Below the pieces are notes generated by a model. That model was not told where the DNA came from and ran no database searches. It saw nothing but the letters and a program-made list of their open reading frames with translations. 64,000 nt of DNA from Cellvibrio sp. OA-2007. Its GTDB lineage: Bacteria; Pseudomonadota; Gammaproteobacteria; Pseudomonadales; Cellvibrionaceae. Within the stretch, counting starts at the first letter, position 1, and each line of letters opens with the position of its first letter. Below, piece after piece: positions 37,608 to 46,845 of the stretch. The stretch spans positions 1-64,000 of the forward strand of contig NZ_BBUL01000087.1 of the NCBI RefSeq assembly GCF_000953825.1, given 5' to 3'. The translations under genes and the position numbers were made by a program.

Positions 37608-38909
37608 TTAACCCACATCCAATGCCATTATTTGCTGCATAAAATCGCGGAAACGCTGCCCTTGTTGCAGATCGACATCTGTCTCGCCGGTGACTTTTTC
37701 AGCCAAATTAGATAAGAGCGACCTTGGCTCACTGAATTCTTGCGCGCGATCCAAGCTTGCAAGTAGATCCTTAATGAAATTCCCCAAAGGTAATAATTGA
37801 TCGGCTAACAGTCGGGGCTTGTTGATGCCACTTTCAACATCACCTGGCTCAAAAGCTTGATAGGCTTGTGTTACCTGCTGAATTTCTGCCTGAGCCAAGT
37901 TCAGCGAGAAACTGGCGATTTGCTCAGCGTCATAGCCCATATTCATGGCTTGCTCAAATGCCACATCCAGATCACCGTTAAAAAAATCGCTGGCCAGACC
38001 GTTTACACGCCCTAATAAATCATTAATTGCCCCAAGCTCTTCTTCGTTCAACTCCCCTTCAATTGAGAGTGAAAAAGATTGGCTGGAGCTGTAACTGGCA
38101 TTGAGCGCGCCCACTGAATTATTGCCTCGCCCAGTGCGCCCGGCCTCTAGAGCCAAACCTTCACTGGAGGTCGCTTTAATAGTGACCTTATCACCCTCTT
38201 TGGTCGTTAACTCAAAACTGAATTCACGTGCGCGACCATATTCATAATTGCCATAGCCAAGGAGGCTACTAGTCGCTGGTAAAAACGCGGGAACATCTAG
38301 CTTGGAGGGTGACTTTTTGGACTCCGCTGTTTTCAATAAGTCGACCGGAGAGTTGGATTTTGGCTGTTTTGCCTCCACTTCTGTTGACTGGATAAACTTG
38401 GAGCGCAGCTCATCCACTCCTTCGAGTACCAAATCATAAGTCTTGCCAATATCAGATTTTATCTCTGGGGAAAGTAAACTTAATGCCTCCAGTTTTTCAC
38501 TCGCCTCAGCAAAACCTTTTTTGAACCCTGCTAAACCAGCATCTAAACGGGCTTTCAACTCTTCTTGACTTGCGCCGTCGGCCACATCTAACTGTAAGCG
38601 ACGCTCAATAAAGCCCAAAATATTATTAGCCACCTTTTCCGCCGTCAGCGGTTCAAAGGTTTCATATTCAGCACTGGCAGCTTGACCACGTGATGCAATT
38701 TTCTCGTAGGCCATAGTCAAGGTGCGATTCACGATTTGCAGCGCAGTTTGCCGTTTATCTTGTAAATCAGATGCTTCTGTACGGCTGACTTCGGGTGCTT
38801 TGTGCGAATTGCCTTGAGTAGCAGAATTGGTGCTATTTGATTGAGGTAGCTGACCAGAACCAACCGCTGAATTATTAACAGAAGGATGATTAAGCGAGGA
38901 AATGTTCAT
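37608..38909 (-). CDS. cytosolic helical protein of unknown function (DUF5610-like)
   Basis: A 433-residue protein with no signal peptide or membrane segment. AGGTG five bases before the ATG at 38909 fixes the start. Residues 1-60 are low-complexity, rich in Ser, Asn and Gln. Residues about 60-170 (RQTALQIVNRTLTMAYEKI) are helical and look like the DUF5610 region, recalled rather than searched. Residues 205-290 are beta-rich with a repeated Ser/Gly pattern, and the C-terminus is helical. Function is unknown. It precedes nothing but follows the FHA gene by 74 bp in the same direction, suggesting one operon with the kinase and REC-TPR genes. Confidence 0.65.
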   Translation of the reverse strand: MNISSLNHPSVNNSAVGSGQLPQSNSTNSATQGNSHKAPEVSRTEASDLQDKRQTALQIVNRTLTMAYEKIASRGQAASAEYETFEPLTAEKVANNILGFIERRLQLDVADGASQEELKARLDAGLAGFKKGFAEASEKLEALSLLSPEIKSDIGKTYDLVLEGVDELRSKFIQSTEVEAKQPKSNSPVDLLKTAESKKSPSKLDVPAFLPATSSLLGYGNYEYGRAREFSFELTTKEGDKVTIKATSSEGLALEAGRTGRGNNSVGALNASYSSSQSFSLSIEGELNEEELGAINDLLGRVNGLASDFFNGDLDVAFEQAMNMGYDAEQIASFSLNLAQAEIQQVTQAYQAFEPGDVESGINKPRLLADQLLPLGNFIKDLLASLDRAQEFSEPRSLLSNLAEKVTGETDVDLQQGQRFRDFMQQIMALDVG

Positions 38910-38983
38910 AAATTCACCTGTGTGCAGCAATAGCTGGTTGTCGCATCACAGGTTATCGACCGGTTCCTGTAAAGCTTCAATAC

Positions 38984-39874
38984 TTATTTGCGCGTTAAAA
39001 TCAGGGTAGTTATAACTACAACAGCGAGCACGCCAAGAAAAATAAGCCCATATTTCCCTTTGGCATTTTCCTGCGGTGCAGATTGGGGCTGCACGCCAGC
39101 AGCGGCGCGGCTCGATGAAGCTCTGGTTGGCGCAACGGCTTTCTCGCGTGCAGTTTCGCGCGGGCTGGGTTTAAGCTTGGGCTCAACAATCTCGGCTTTT
39201 ACAGGTACTTGTCGCACCGTTGTTTTTGCCATGTCATCAGACGGGCCCATTACACCGAAGGTCAAAGCATCAAAACGCAATTCATCCCCGCGCTTGACGC
39301 GGGCCTCAGCTACTCTTTTGCCATTTAAAAAAGTGCCATTGGCAGAGTCCAGATCTTTAACAAACAGCATACCGTCGATAATTTGCAATTGCGCATGACG
39401 TCGCGACAGATGTGCCGCCGCCAAACTAATGTCACATTCGCTGGCACGACCTATGACATTTAATTCTTTGAGTGGAAAAACACGGTTAGCCAGCGCGGTA
39501 TGATTCGCCTTTAAAGACCAGCCCGTCGCTTTAGGCGCCCGCAGTTGGGTAACGTTAGCTGATTCCTCTGCAACAACCTTCGCTTCTCGTTTGGGGTCAA
39601 TTACCACCAACTCCACTTGCCCCAGCTTGATTTGATCGTCTGGTTTAAGCTCACAGGCTCCGGTAACCGTTTGCCCATTAACTATGATCGGCTGGGTAGG
39701 AATAAGATTACGTAAAGTAAGATGCTCGTTATCAACCAGTACTTCCATATGCACATCACTGGCAAGCGGATCATCAATAACTAGCGCATTAGTTGCTGAG
39801 CGGCCTATGGTGATTTTAGGTTCCACCAGCCATACCGCGTTGTATTTATTATCTTTAAAGCGGATTTTAAGCAT
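38984..39874 (-). CDS. double FHA-domain protein with C-terminal membrane helix
   Basis: A 296-residue protein. The first FHA-like domain (about 1-95) has ITIGRSATNALVIDDPLASDVH, lacking some canonical residues. The second (about 120-210) is canonical, with VIGRASECDIS, LSRRHAQL and DSANGTFLNGKRV, so it should bind phosphothreonine. A Pro/Ala-rich linker leads to a C-terminal helix (about 274-293, YGLIFLGVLAVVVITTLIL) ending in TRK, a tail-anchor pattern with both FHA domains in the cytosol. No Ser/Thr kinase is present in the window. AGGT precedes the start. It is co-directional with the kinase gene 87 bp upstream. Confidence 0.85.
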   Translation of the reverse strand: MLKIRFKDNKYNAVWLVEPKITIGRSATNALVIDDPLASDVHMEVLVDNEHLTLRNLIPTQPIIVNGQTVTGACELKPDDQIKLGQVELVVIDPKREAKVVAEESANVTQLRAPKATGWSLKANHTALANRVFPLKELNVIGRASECDISLAAAHLSRRHAQLQIIDGMLFVKDLDSANGTFLNGKRVAEARVKRGDELRFDALTFGVMGPSDDMAKTTVRQVPVKAEIVEPKLKPSPRETAREKAVAPTRASSSRAAAGVQPQSAPQENAKGKYGLIFLGVLAVVVITTLILTRK

Positions 39875-39961
39875 AAAATTTAACCTGAAAGCAAAAACCG
39901 AAACGGGTTGTGATAATGCAATAGCCGTTCTGTGATTTCAACACCTCAATCAGGCGATGCC

Positions 39962-40684
39962 CTAGGGTAAATGGAGCGTCAATACACCTCCGCCTAAAGG
40001 ACCATTATTAGCAATGGTCATATAGCCCTGCCCTTTTTTGGATTTATGTAACTCCAAAACCTTGCCTGTAAATAACAACCCCAAGCGTGTATTGCCTGAA
40101 CTAAATGACACCGGGGTTTGCGGTACGGCTCCCATCAGCATATTGTCAGGATAACCCTGTCCGTCATCAGCGATAGAAATACACAAAAAATTTCCTTCTT
40201 CAATTGCCGTTAACCGCAACTGCTTTCGACTATAGCGCGCGCAGTTCACAATCAAATTATTCAGTACACCGCCAATTAATTCATTATCGAAATACCATAC
40301 TAAATTGCTGTCACAATTTACCTGCACATCGATATTTCGCGATTTTAACAAGGTATCGTTTCGTGCGATTTGCTCGTCGATAATATCGCTTACATAATGC
40401 TGATCAATCACTACCGACATGGTATTTTCATCCATGCGATAAAGTGACAAAAGCTGTACCAACTCACCATTAATACGCGCCGCTTCATATTCCAACACTG
40501 AGAAAAATTGTGCCTGCTCGGCATCTTTGGGGGGCGAATTAGCCATCATGGCGGATAAGGTGTTCAACAACATCCCCAACGAGTTTTTCATGTCGTGCAC
40601 ACTGGACGCCAACACAAAAGAAAAATCAATGGGCGTTTGTTCGCTATCGTCATTACCGGAATTTTGCTTAGGCATGCTATTCAC
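39962..40684 (-). CDS. soluble histidine kinase
   Basis: A 240-residue kinase with no membrane segment or sensor domain. The likely phospho-acceptor His is in SSVHDMKNSLG near residue 30. The ATPase domain has the N-box LIVNCARYSRKQ, G1 box IADDGQGYPDN and G2-like NTRLGLLFTGKV. I start at the GTG at 40684, six bases after an AGG; a TTG two codons earlier overlaps the stop of the upstream gene. The REC-TPR gene ends 3-5 bp upstream, so the two almost surely form a kinase-regulator pair. Its input must come from a partner protein. Confidence 0.85.
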   Translation of the reverse strand: MNSMPKQNSGNDDSEQTPIDFSFVLASSVHDMKNSLGMLLNTLSAMMANSPPKDAEQAQFFSVLEYEAARINGELVQLLSLYRMDENTMSVVIDQHYVSDIIDEQIARNDTLLKSRNIDVQVNCDSNLVWYFDNELIGGVLNNLIVNCARYSRKQLRLTAIEEGNFLCISIADDGQGYPDNMLMGAVPQTPVSFSSGNTRLGLLFTGKVLELHKSKKGQGYMTIANNGPLGGGVLTLHLP

Positions 40685-40686
40685 GC

Positions 40687-42333
40687 TCAACCTCGCTTGT
40701 TTTTTTCATAGGCCTTGATCAGAGCGGTGTATACATCACTCAATTGGCGATAACGTTGAAATTGCGGATGCTGCTGGGAAATAATGGCATTGGTTTTGGT
40801 AAAGGTTTGCTGGACTTTTTCACTAGTTCCAGCATCAAAATGGGTTCTCAGTTTATCAATCATTGCCTGCACATAATTCAATCGCAAGCCGATATGATTC
40901 GGTAATTTTTGTAGTGCGGTTTTAAATGCATCTGCAGCTGCGGTGAAATCTTTTGCATTATAAAAAGTAATACCTTTTTTATTGATTTCAGCTACCATAA
41001 GCTTATTCTTTTCACTGCGCGGCTCATCCAGCAGTACATCCAGATGCTGTAAATGTTCCTCTTTACCCGCATAACGATGCAACAAATCTTCCAAAAGTTG
41101 CTGCGCCTCATCAGCCTTCCCTATCAACCGTAGTGTTCGCACCAATTCAATTTGCACCGATAAAGCATTTTCATCTTCGTTACCAACCAGTGATGACTGG
41201 GCACTTGCCAGGGCATCCTGCGCGCGACGCTGATCACCGGCACACACTTGTAATTGGCTTTCAAGCAATAAAGATTCTATTTTTCGCAGATTACTTTTAC
41301 CGAAGTTTTCTTCCAGATTATTAACACACACAATCGCTTCACGAACGAATGGTTTTGCGAGTTCTTTATCGATTGAATATAAATCAATTGTGGTCTGCGC
41401 AAAAAGAGAGTGGACTGAGGGATTATCAAAACAGGAGTTTTCGCCCAGTTTAACTGCACGCTTAAGTGCGTTAGCAGCAGTTACCAAATCATTATTTTGC
41501 TGGGCCACATCGCCTAATGCTTGTTGGCGCAGAATAGAAAGCGGAGAGATATCCGTGGCTTTTTGCAATATACCCTGCAAGCCTTCGTAGTCGTTCTGCA
41601 ACTTAAATAGCTCAGCTTGTAAATCATAGGCCTTCATGCAGAGCGGATTAGCTTGCAATATATTTTCCAGCCATTGTTGTGCTCCAAGCAAATCGTTTTG
41701 CGCCAGTTTGGTTTTTACCATTCCCAATTGCGCCCACTCCAACTCCCGGTTATCGAGCACTGTACGGTAAACCGACTCGGCAGCAGCCAAATTGTTGTTT
41801 TTGAGAAATAACTGCCCGAGCAGCTTTTGACAGACATTGGCGTAACGACTGCCAGAGTCAACCAAATCTTTACATAGATTGATTGCAAGCTGATCATCTC
41901 CCGATTTCTGTGCTGCATGAATTGCTTTTAACTCTACGCGCTGCTCAATTAAGCGACCGAGACGCTGATCCAATGCTTTAGGGGTGATGGGTTTGGCGAG
42001 GTAGGCATCTGGCTCATAATCGTAAGCAGCCATAATAGTGCCTTTACTACTTTCAGCAGAGACAAGAATAAACAGACTATCTGAACAGGTATTATCAGTA
42101 GAACGCAGTTGCTCCAATACCTGCTGACCACTTTTACCCTTACCTAAATTGTTATCACACAAAATAATGTCGTAACTGCGAGCCTTGCAAAAGCGTAGCG
42201 CCTCTTCGCCACTGGCGGCAGAATCTACGTTACCTATGCCAAGATCCATGAGCATTTTGTACAGCGTGCCGCGAAAATTCTCAAAATCATCAATGATTAG
42301 CGCATGCATCTTGTAGTAGCCAAGATCAGCCAT
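40687..42333 (-). CDS. response regulator with TPR repeats
   Basis: A 548-residue cytosolic protein. Residues about 9-130 are a receiver domain with acidic pair IIDD, acceptor Asp60 in LCDNNLG, a Ser in LVSAES and Lys in LAKP. From about 140 to the end the protein is helical with tetratricopeptide-like units (for example AESVYRTVLDNRELEWAQLGMVKTKLAQNDLLGAQ, split here by eye). There is no DNA-binding or enzymatic output, so it probably acts by protein contacts. GGAGG lies seven bases before the ATG. The soluble kinase gene follows directly. Confidence 0.88.
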   Translation of the reverse strand: MADLGYYKMHALIIDDFENFRGTLYKMLMDLGIGNVDSAASGEEALRFCKARSYDIILCDNNLGKGKSGQQVLEQLRSTDNTCSDSLFILVSAESSKGTIMAAYDYEPDAYLAKPITPKALDQRLGRLIEQRVELKAIHAAQKSGDDQLAINLCKDLVDSGSRYANVCQKLLGQLFLKNNNLAAAESVYRTVLDNRELEWAQLGMVKTKLAQNDLLGAQQWLENILQANPLCMKAYDLQAELFKLQNDYEGLQGILQKATDISPLSILRQQALGDVAQQNNDLVTAANALKRAVKLGENSCFDNPSVHSLFAQTTIDLYSIDKELAKPFVREAIVCVNNLEENFGKSNLRKIESLLLESQLQVCAGDQRRAQDALASAQSSLVGNEDENALSVQIELVRTLRLIGKADEAQQLLEDLLHRYAGKEEHLQHLDVLLDEPRSEKNKLMVAEINKKGITFYNAKDFTAAADAFKTALQKLPNHIGLRLNYVQAMIDKLRTHFDAGTSEKVQQTFTKTNAIISQQHPQFQRYRQLSDVYTALIKAYEKNKRG

Positions 42334-42421
42334 TAGTCCACCTCCATCCAGAAATTAGACTAAGAATAGCTCAGCTTCTTGAGGTTGCTGTGAATTTACC
42401 AGCGCATTCAGCGCTTCTCAT

Positions 42422-44203
42422 TTAATTGGCGCTTGTCATCTGCGGCCTACGACGGCGCGAATAGAAAAGATGATTACCCCCTTGCACTTTGGCGCTGCGT
42501 TTTGCTTCGGCTAGCAACTGCGACACCTGATGATGCGTGACACAAAACTCTAAATCAGGTGAAACGCAGCCTATAGCAAGCGTTAAAGCACCATATTTTT
42601 GGCGCTGCCCTTGCCGATCAGTACTCCAATATTCTGTTAATTCCTGTGGCAGCAGTTGACGGCTCATCTCGGCAAAACGACTTAATATTTGTTCGCAGCG
42701 CAATTGCCAATCATCACAACTCAGTACAAGAATAAAATCATCACCGCCTACATGGCCAACAAAGTCTTTTGCTTTGTCAACACTCGCACAAATAATTTGG
42801 CTTAAGCGCACTATGACATCATCGCCCGCACTGTAACCAAATGCATCGTTAAATGGCTTAAAGTGGTTGATATCGCAATATGCTACGACAAACTCTTTCC
42901 TGTGCAGTAATAAATGATCAACCCATTCATACAAAGGTACGTTGCCAGGCAGTTGGGTAAGTGGATTACTATGACGGGCAATTCGGAGTTTTTCTTCAGT
43001 AATTGCGCGCAATAGGTCGCGCACTTTTCCAACCCCCAGATAGCGATTGTTATCTATGACAATAAAATCGACACTCAAGTTTTGTTGTGGATCTTCACTA
43101 ATCAATTGACCCACATTTTTTAAATCAGTACTGACATCAACAATAATCGATAAGGAGCTGATAAATTCCCGAATCGGTTTTTGCGCATATAGCTCATGTG
43201 CGAATCGACGCGAAAAAACATTTAAAAGTTCTGCGCGGCTAACCATCCCTAAAGGTGTGTTGCCATCAACAACGGGTACACAACTCAAGCGCACATCGGC
43301 GCGAAACATTTTTACCACTGTTTCTGCATGGGTTGAGGAAGTGACCTGTACCGAGTCCATCACAATTTCCCGAACCGTGCGAGTAAAGTGATCTTGATAG
43401 CGACGCACCGAATTACCGGCATGTCCGGCAATCACTGGAGGCAGTTCAACAATCGGCAAAGCCTGTGGATAGGCAATAAAATAGCCTTGTGCATACTCAA
43501 CGCCCATGGTGACTAGCGTGTCGAATTCCGCCGCTGTCTCAATACCTTCGGCGATAGCCTTATGCCCCATGCGATGAGCTATATCCAGCATGGCACGCAC
43601 AAACTCGCGTTTGACCGGGTCTTTATCGATACCGGAGATAAAATGGCGATCAATTTTCACATAGTCCGGGCAGAGTTCACTCCACACACGCAAACCTGCG
43701 TAACCTGCACCCAGATCATCCAATGCAACGGCGAAGCCCTGCCGCCGAAAGTGATCCGACGCTGCGCGCAACAAATCCAACTCATCCAGAGGCTGGCTCT
43801 CAGTTAACTCGAATACCAAACGTTCAGCACTCAAACCTACCCGCTGTAAAATTTCCCGTGTTACGCCATCGCGGTATTGACTGTCGGTGAAACTAATAGG
43901 GCTCATATTGAGAAAGAGTTTGCCGGGTAATGCCAATTCAGCAAAACGCTCACACGACACTTCCCTACACGCAAATTCCAGTGCGGCTAACAAACGGGAC
44001 TCCTGCGCAACGGAAAAAAGCGCATCAGGTTTATGTAATGGGCTGTCTTGAGGGCCGCGTATTAGCGCCTCATAACCAATAATGCGCGGGTTTTCCACTG
44101 CAACTATGGGTTGAAAAACCGGGGTTAACAGCTTGAACTCAATCAAGCGGCGCAATTCCTTTTGCAGTGTAATTTGACTAAATACCTGACTCTGCAAAGA
44201 CAT
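42422..44203 (-). CDS. EAL-CBS-GGDEF c-di-GMP protein
   Basis: A 593-residue cytosolic protein from the ATG at 44203; a 32-residue longer frame exists but adds non-family sequence. The EAL domain (about 10-255) has IGYEALIRG, NMSPISF, ELTESQ, DDLGAGYAGL, KIDRHFI and AEGIET, so it looks catalytically competent as a phosphodiesterase. A pair of CBS repeats follows (about 280-400), a possible nucleotide sensor. The GGDEF-like domain (about 410-570) reads HVGGDDFIL, one residue off canonical, with no RxxD inhibitory site, so cyclase activity is uncertain and it may only bind GTP. It stands 89 bp downstream of the REC-TPR gene's start-side neighbour, divergent from cmoA. Confidence 0.9.
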   Translation of the reverse strand: MSLQSQVFSQITLQKELRRLIEFKLLTPVFQPIVAVENPRIIGYEALIRGPQDSPLHKPDALFSVAQESRLLAALEFACREVSCERFAELALPGKLFLNMSPISFTDSQYRDGVTREILQRVGLSAERLVFELTESQPLDELDLLRAASDHFRRQGFAVALDDLGAGYAGLRVWSELCPDYVKIDRHFISGIDKDPVKREFVRAMLDIAHRMGHKAIAEGIETAAEFDTLVTMGVEYAQGYFIAYPQALPIVELPPVIAGHAGNSVRRYQDHFTRTVREIVMDSVQVTSSTHAETVVKMFRADVRLSCVPVVDGNTPLGMVSRAELLNVFSRRFAHELYAQKPIREFISSLSIIVDVSTDLKNVGQLISEDPQQNLSVDFIVIDNNRYLGVGKVRDLLRAITEEKLRIARHSNPLTQLPGNVPLYEWVDHLLLHRKEFVVAYCDINHFKPFNDAFGYSAGDDVIVRLSQIICASVDKAKDFVGHVGGDDFILVLSCDDWQLRCEQILSRFAEMSRQLLPQELTEYWSTDRQGQRQKYGALTLAIGCVSPDLEFCVTHHQVSQLLAEAKRSAKVQGGNHLFYSRRRRPQMTSAN

Positions 44204-44361
44204 AAGATGACAACTTAATAACAATAAAGGTGAATGCCCTGAATATTCCTGCTGAAATATGACAGTTTTATGAATCGCTGAATTTGTTGTCACATTCAAT
44301 GACGGTTACAATGCCCGCACTTACTTTTCGCTTCTTATTGCGCCATTAATTAGTCACGCCT

Positions 44362-45096
44362 ATGCACGATACAAACCCCGATACTATTTATGCCAATCCG
44401 CTGGCAGAGGTTAGCCGCTTCGCGTTTGATCAGCGCGTTGTTGACGTTTTTCCGGATATGATTAAACGCTCGGTGCCGGGATACGCCACTATTATTAATA
44501 TGATTGGCAACCTTGCCGAACGCTATGTGCTGGCCAATAGCCAGTGCTATGACCTGGGCTGCTCGCTTGGTGCAGCGACACTGGCCATGCGCCACCGGAT
44601 TCAGGCGGCCAATTGCAAAATTATTGGTGTAGATAATTCCGCCGCCATGCTCGCCCGCTGCCAACAGGTGATTGCCGCTGATAGCGGCGAAGTTCCCGTT
44701 GAGCTGGTGGAAGCGCAAATCCAAGATGTTGTATTACACAATGCCTCAATGGCGGTATTGAATTTCACACTGCAATTTATCCCCATTGAAGAGCGGCTCG
44801 ATATGTTGCGCAATATTGGCAAGGGATTAAATTCTGGTGGGGTATTGATCATCTCGGAAAAAGTCGCATTTGATGATGAACAACACCAACACTTAATGAC
44901 GGAGTTGCATCACAACTTTAAACGCGCCAATGGTTACAGTGATTTGGAAATTGCACAAAAGCGCGCTGCCATTGAAAATTATTTAATTCCTGAAACACTC
45001 GATGCCCACCGCCAGCGGTTACGCCAAGCTGGCTTCAGCAGTGTTGATGTATGGTTTCAATGTTTTAATTTTGCTTCGCTGATTGCGATTAAATAG
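44362..45096 (+). CDS. cmoA: carboxy-S-adenosyl-L-methionine synthase
   Basis: A 244-residue Rossmann-fold enzyme that turns SAM and prephenate into carboxy-SAM. Family motifs: [17 protein letters not shown]-like start ([12 protein letters not shown]), [14 protein letters not shown] for SAM binding, GVDNSAAML, and the C-terminal [19 protein letters not shown] and [10 protein letters not shown]. It matches E. coli CmoA over its full length. The product feeds CmoB for cmo5U34 at the tRNA wobble position. cmoB follows after 14 bp, so they form an operon. The ribosome site is weak. Confidence 0.96.
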   Translation: MHDTNPDTIYANPLAEVSRFAFDQRVVDVFPDMIKRSVPGYATIINMIGNLAERYVLANSQCYDLGCSLGAATLAMRHRIQAANCKIIGVDNSAAMLARCQQVIAADSGEVPVELVEAQIQDVVLHNASMAVLNFTLQFIPIEERLDMLRNIGKGLNSGGVLIISEKVAFDDEQHQHLMTELHHNFKRANGYSDLEIAQKRAAIENYLIPETLDAHRQRLRQAGFSSVDVWFQCFNFASLIAIK

Positions 45097-45110
45097 AGCA
45101 ACACAATACC

Positions 45111-46088
45111 GTGACAAATATCAATTACGATCATTTACTGGATGCCTTAAAAGATTCACCACTCGCCAAATGGGCAGAGCAACTGCCCGCACAAATTGCC
45201 GCAGGGCTCTGTGAAAAACGTTACGGTGATTTGGCAGGCTGGAAAGCATCGCTCGCGAAATTGCCCGAGGTTGCAACATCGCAGGTCGCCTTAACCGACG
45301 CAGTGCGCATTGGCCAACCTAGCGATTGTGATGAAACCACCCGCGCGGAAATTCGCTCTGTATTGCAAGAGTTGATTCCCTGGCGCAAAGGCCCCTACTT
45401 TGTTCACGATATTCATATCGATACTGAATGGCGTTCAGATTGGAAATGGGATCGGGTATTACCGCATCTCGCCCCACTAAAAGACCGGTTAATTCTCGAT
45501 GTCGGCTGCGGCAATGGTTATCACTGTTGGCGCATGCTGGGTGCTGGCGCAAAACGCGTGATTGGTATAGATCCATCACCGCGCTTTATTGTGCAGTTCC
45601 ACATGATTAAACATTTTGCCGGCACTGCGTATCCAATTGATGTTTTACCGGTTGGCATTGAAGATGTGCCTGAAAAACTGCAGGCGTTTGACACGGTATT
45701 TTCCATGGGGGTTTTTTATCACCGCCGCTCGCCGATGGATCATTTGTTGGAATTAAAAAATACGTTGCGCCCTGGTGGCCAGTTGGTATTGGAAACCTTG
45801 GTGATTGAAGGAAAGTTGGGTGATGTATTAGTGCCGGAAGATCGCTACGGCAAAATGAACAATGTGTGGTTTTTGCCCAGCTGCGACACTATGTTGTCTT
45901 GGTTGCGCAAAATGGGTTTTAACAATCCGCGTGTGGTGGATGTATGCCCAACCACCACCGAAGAACAGCGCGCAACGGAATGGATGCGCTTTCATTCGCT
46001 GCCAGAATTTTTACACCCTGAAGATTCTTCATTAACAGCGGAGGGGCACCCTGCTCCGATTCGTGCGGTATTTGTTGCAGAGGCTTAA
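45111..46088 (+). CDS. cmoB: tRNA U34 carboxymethyltransferase
   Basis: A 325-residue enzyme that transfers the carboxymethyl group of carboxy-SAM to 5-hydroxyuridine 34 in tRNAs such as Leu(UAG), Val, Ala, Ser, Pro and Thr. Motifs: LIPWRKGPYFVHDIHIDTEWRSDWKW (given in shortened form, key WRKGP and DTEWRSDWKWDR), LDVGCGNGYHCWRM, and SMGVFYHRRSP. The start is a GTG. It is directly after cmoA and ends at a bidirectional terminator. Full length relative to E. coli CmoB. Confidence 0.95.
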   Translation: MTNINYDHLLDALKDSPLAKWAEQLPAQIAAGLCEKRYGDLAGWKASLAKLPEVATSQVALTDAVRIGQPSDCDETTRAEIRSVLQELIPWRKGPYFVHDIHIDTEWRSDWKWDRVLPHLAPLKDRLILDVGCGNGYHCWRMLGAGAKRVIGIDPSPRFIVQFHMIKHFAGTAYPIDVLPVGIEDVPEKLQAFDTVFSMGVFYHRRSPMDHLLELKNTLRPGGQLVLETLVIEGKLGDVLVPEDRYGKMNNVWFLPSCDTMLSWLRKMGFNNPRVVDVCPTTTEEQRATEWMRFHSLPEFLHPEDSSLTAEGHPAPIRAVFVAEA

Positions 46089-46112
46089 AACCATACCGCA
46101 GCGGCAAAGCTT

Positions 46113-46145
46113 AAAAAAATAGGCGCGAGTGCGCCTATTTTTTTA
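46113..46145. terminator. bidirectional terminator between cmoB and fldB
   Basis: Arms AAAAATAGGCGC and GCGCCTATTTTT pair perfectly around GAGT, with A- and T-runs on both sides, between two convergent genes. Confidence 0.87.
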
Positions 46146-46158
46146 ACAGTGCTATGTT

Positions 46159-46701
46159 TTAATCCGTTAGCAATTCCAGTGGAGTGTCCAAACCAAATTC
46201 GACGTGAACTTGTGTACACCAACGATTCAGACGCTCTGCAGTTAAATTTTCTTGTTGATCTTCATCCAGTGCCAAACCGACAAACATTCCCGCACCGGGG
46301 ATCTCTGCCTTTGACGCTTCAAACTCGTAACCTTCGGTAGGCCAATGGCCAACAATTTCCGGGCCAGTCTGAATAATCACATCGTGCAGCATACCCATCG
46401 CATCAAGAAAATAATCACCATAACCAAATTGATCGCCCAACCCAAAGAGCGCAACTTGTTTGCCAGAAAAGTCGACTGCAGCTATATCATCCCAAAACTC
46501 TTCCCAATCTGATTGGATTTGGCCGAAGTCCCATGTAGGAATACCGAGAATGATCTTGTCGTAGTTGGCAAAGTCCAACTGGGTTACATCGGCTATGTCG
46601 CGCACATCAACGACATCCACCCCGAAACGCTGTTGAATACGATAGGCAACGCGCTCGGTATTACCTTCGTCACTGCCAAAAAACAGACCAATCTGAGCCA
46701 C
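46159..46701 (-). CDS. fldB: flavodoxin (FldB type)
   Basis: A 180-residue long-chain flavodoxin that carries electrons through bound FMN. I start at the GTG at 46701: GAGG lies five bases upstream and the protein then begins AQIGLFFGSDEGNTERVA, the first FMN loop; 37 upstream in-frame residues are not flavodoxin-like. Further motifs are GIPTWDFGQIQSDWEEFWDD and GLGDQFGYGDYFLDAMGMLHD, and WPTEGYEFEASK marks the long-chain insert region. The first loop has SDEGNT in place of the SxTGNT common in FldA, closer to FldB. It is separated from the Spy-like gene by a terminator. Confidence 0.9.
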   Translation of the reverse strand: MAQIGLFFGSDEGNTERVAYRIQQRFGVDVVDVRDIADVTQLDFANYDKIILGIPTWDFGQIQSDWEEFWDDIAAVDFSGKQVALFGLGDQFGYGDYFLDAMGMLHDVIIQTGPEIVGHWPTEGYEFEASKAEIPGAGMFVGLALDEDQQENLTAERLNRWCTQVHVEFGLDTPLELLTD

Positions 46702-46799
46702 GATAACCTCGAATACGGAAAATGGGATAAAGAAAACGGCGCGGATTTTCCCAAGATTAGCGCGCGCAAGCAAGCACGCATTTCCCTGCCCCAAAACAA

Positions 46800-46823
46800 A
46801 CAACCCCGGCAAGCCGGGGTTGT
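46800..46823 (-). terminator. terminator after the Spy/CpxP-like gene
   Basis: Perfect 10-bp arms ACAACCCCGG and CCGGGGTTGT with loop CTTG (minus strand) are followed by TTGTTTT. Confidence 0.75.
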
Positions 46824-46845
46824 AACTGAATAATATTGATTAAAA

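Noticed and set aside
46702-46812. N-terminal extension of the flavodoxin
   Set aside because: The 37 extra residues lie before the FMN loop and have no flavodoxin similarity; the GTG at 46701 has a ribosome site.
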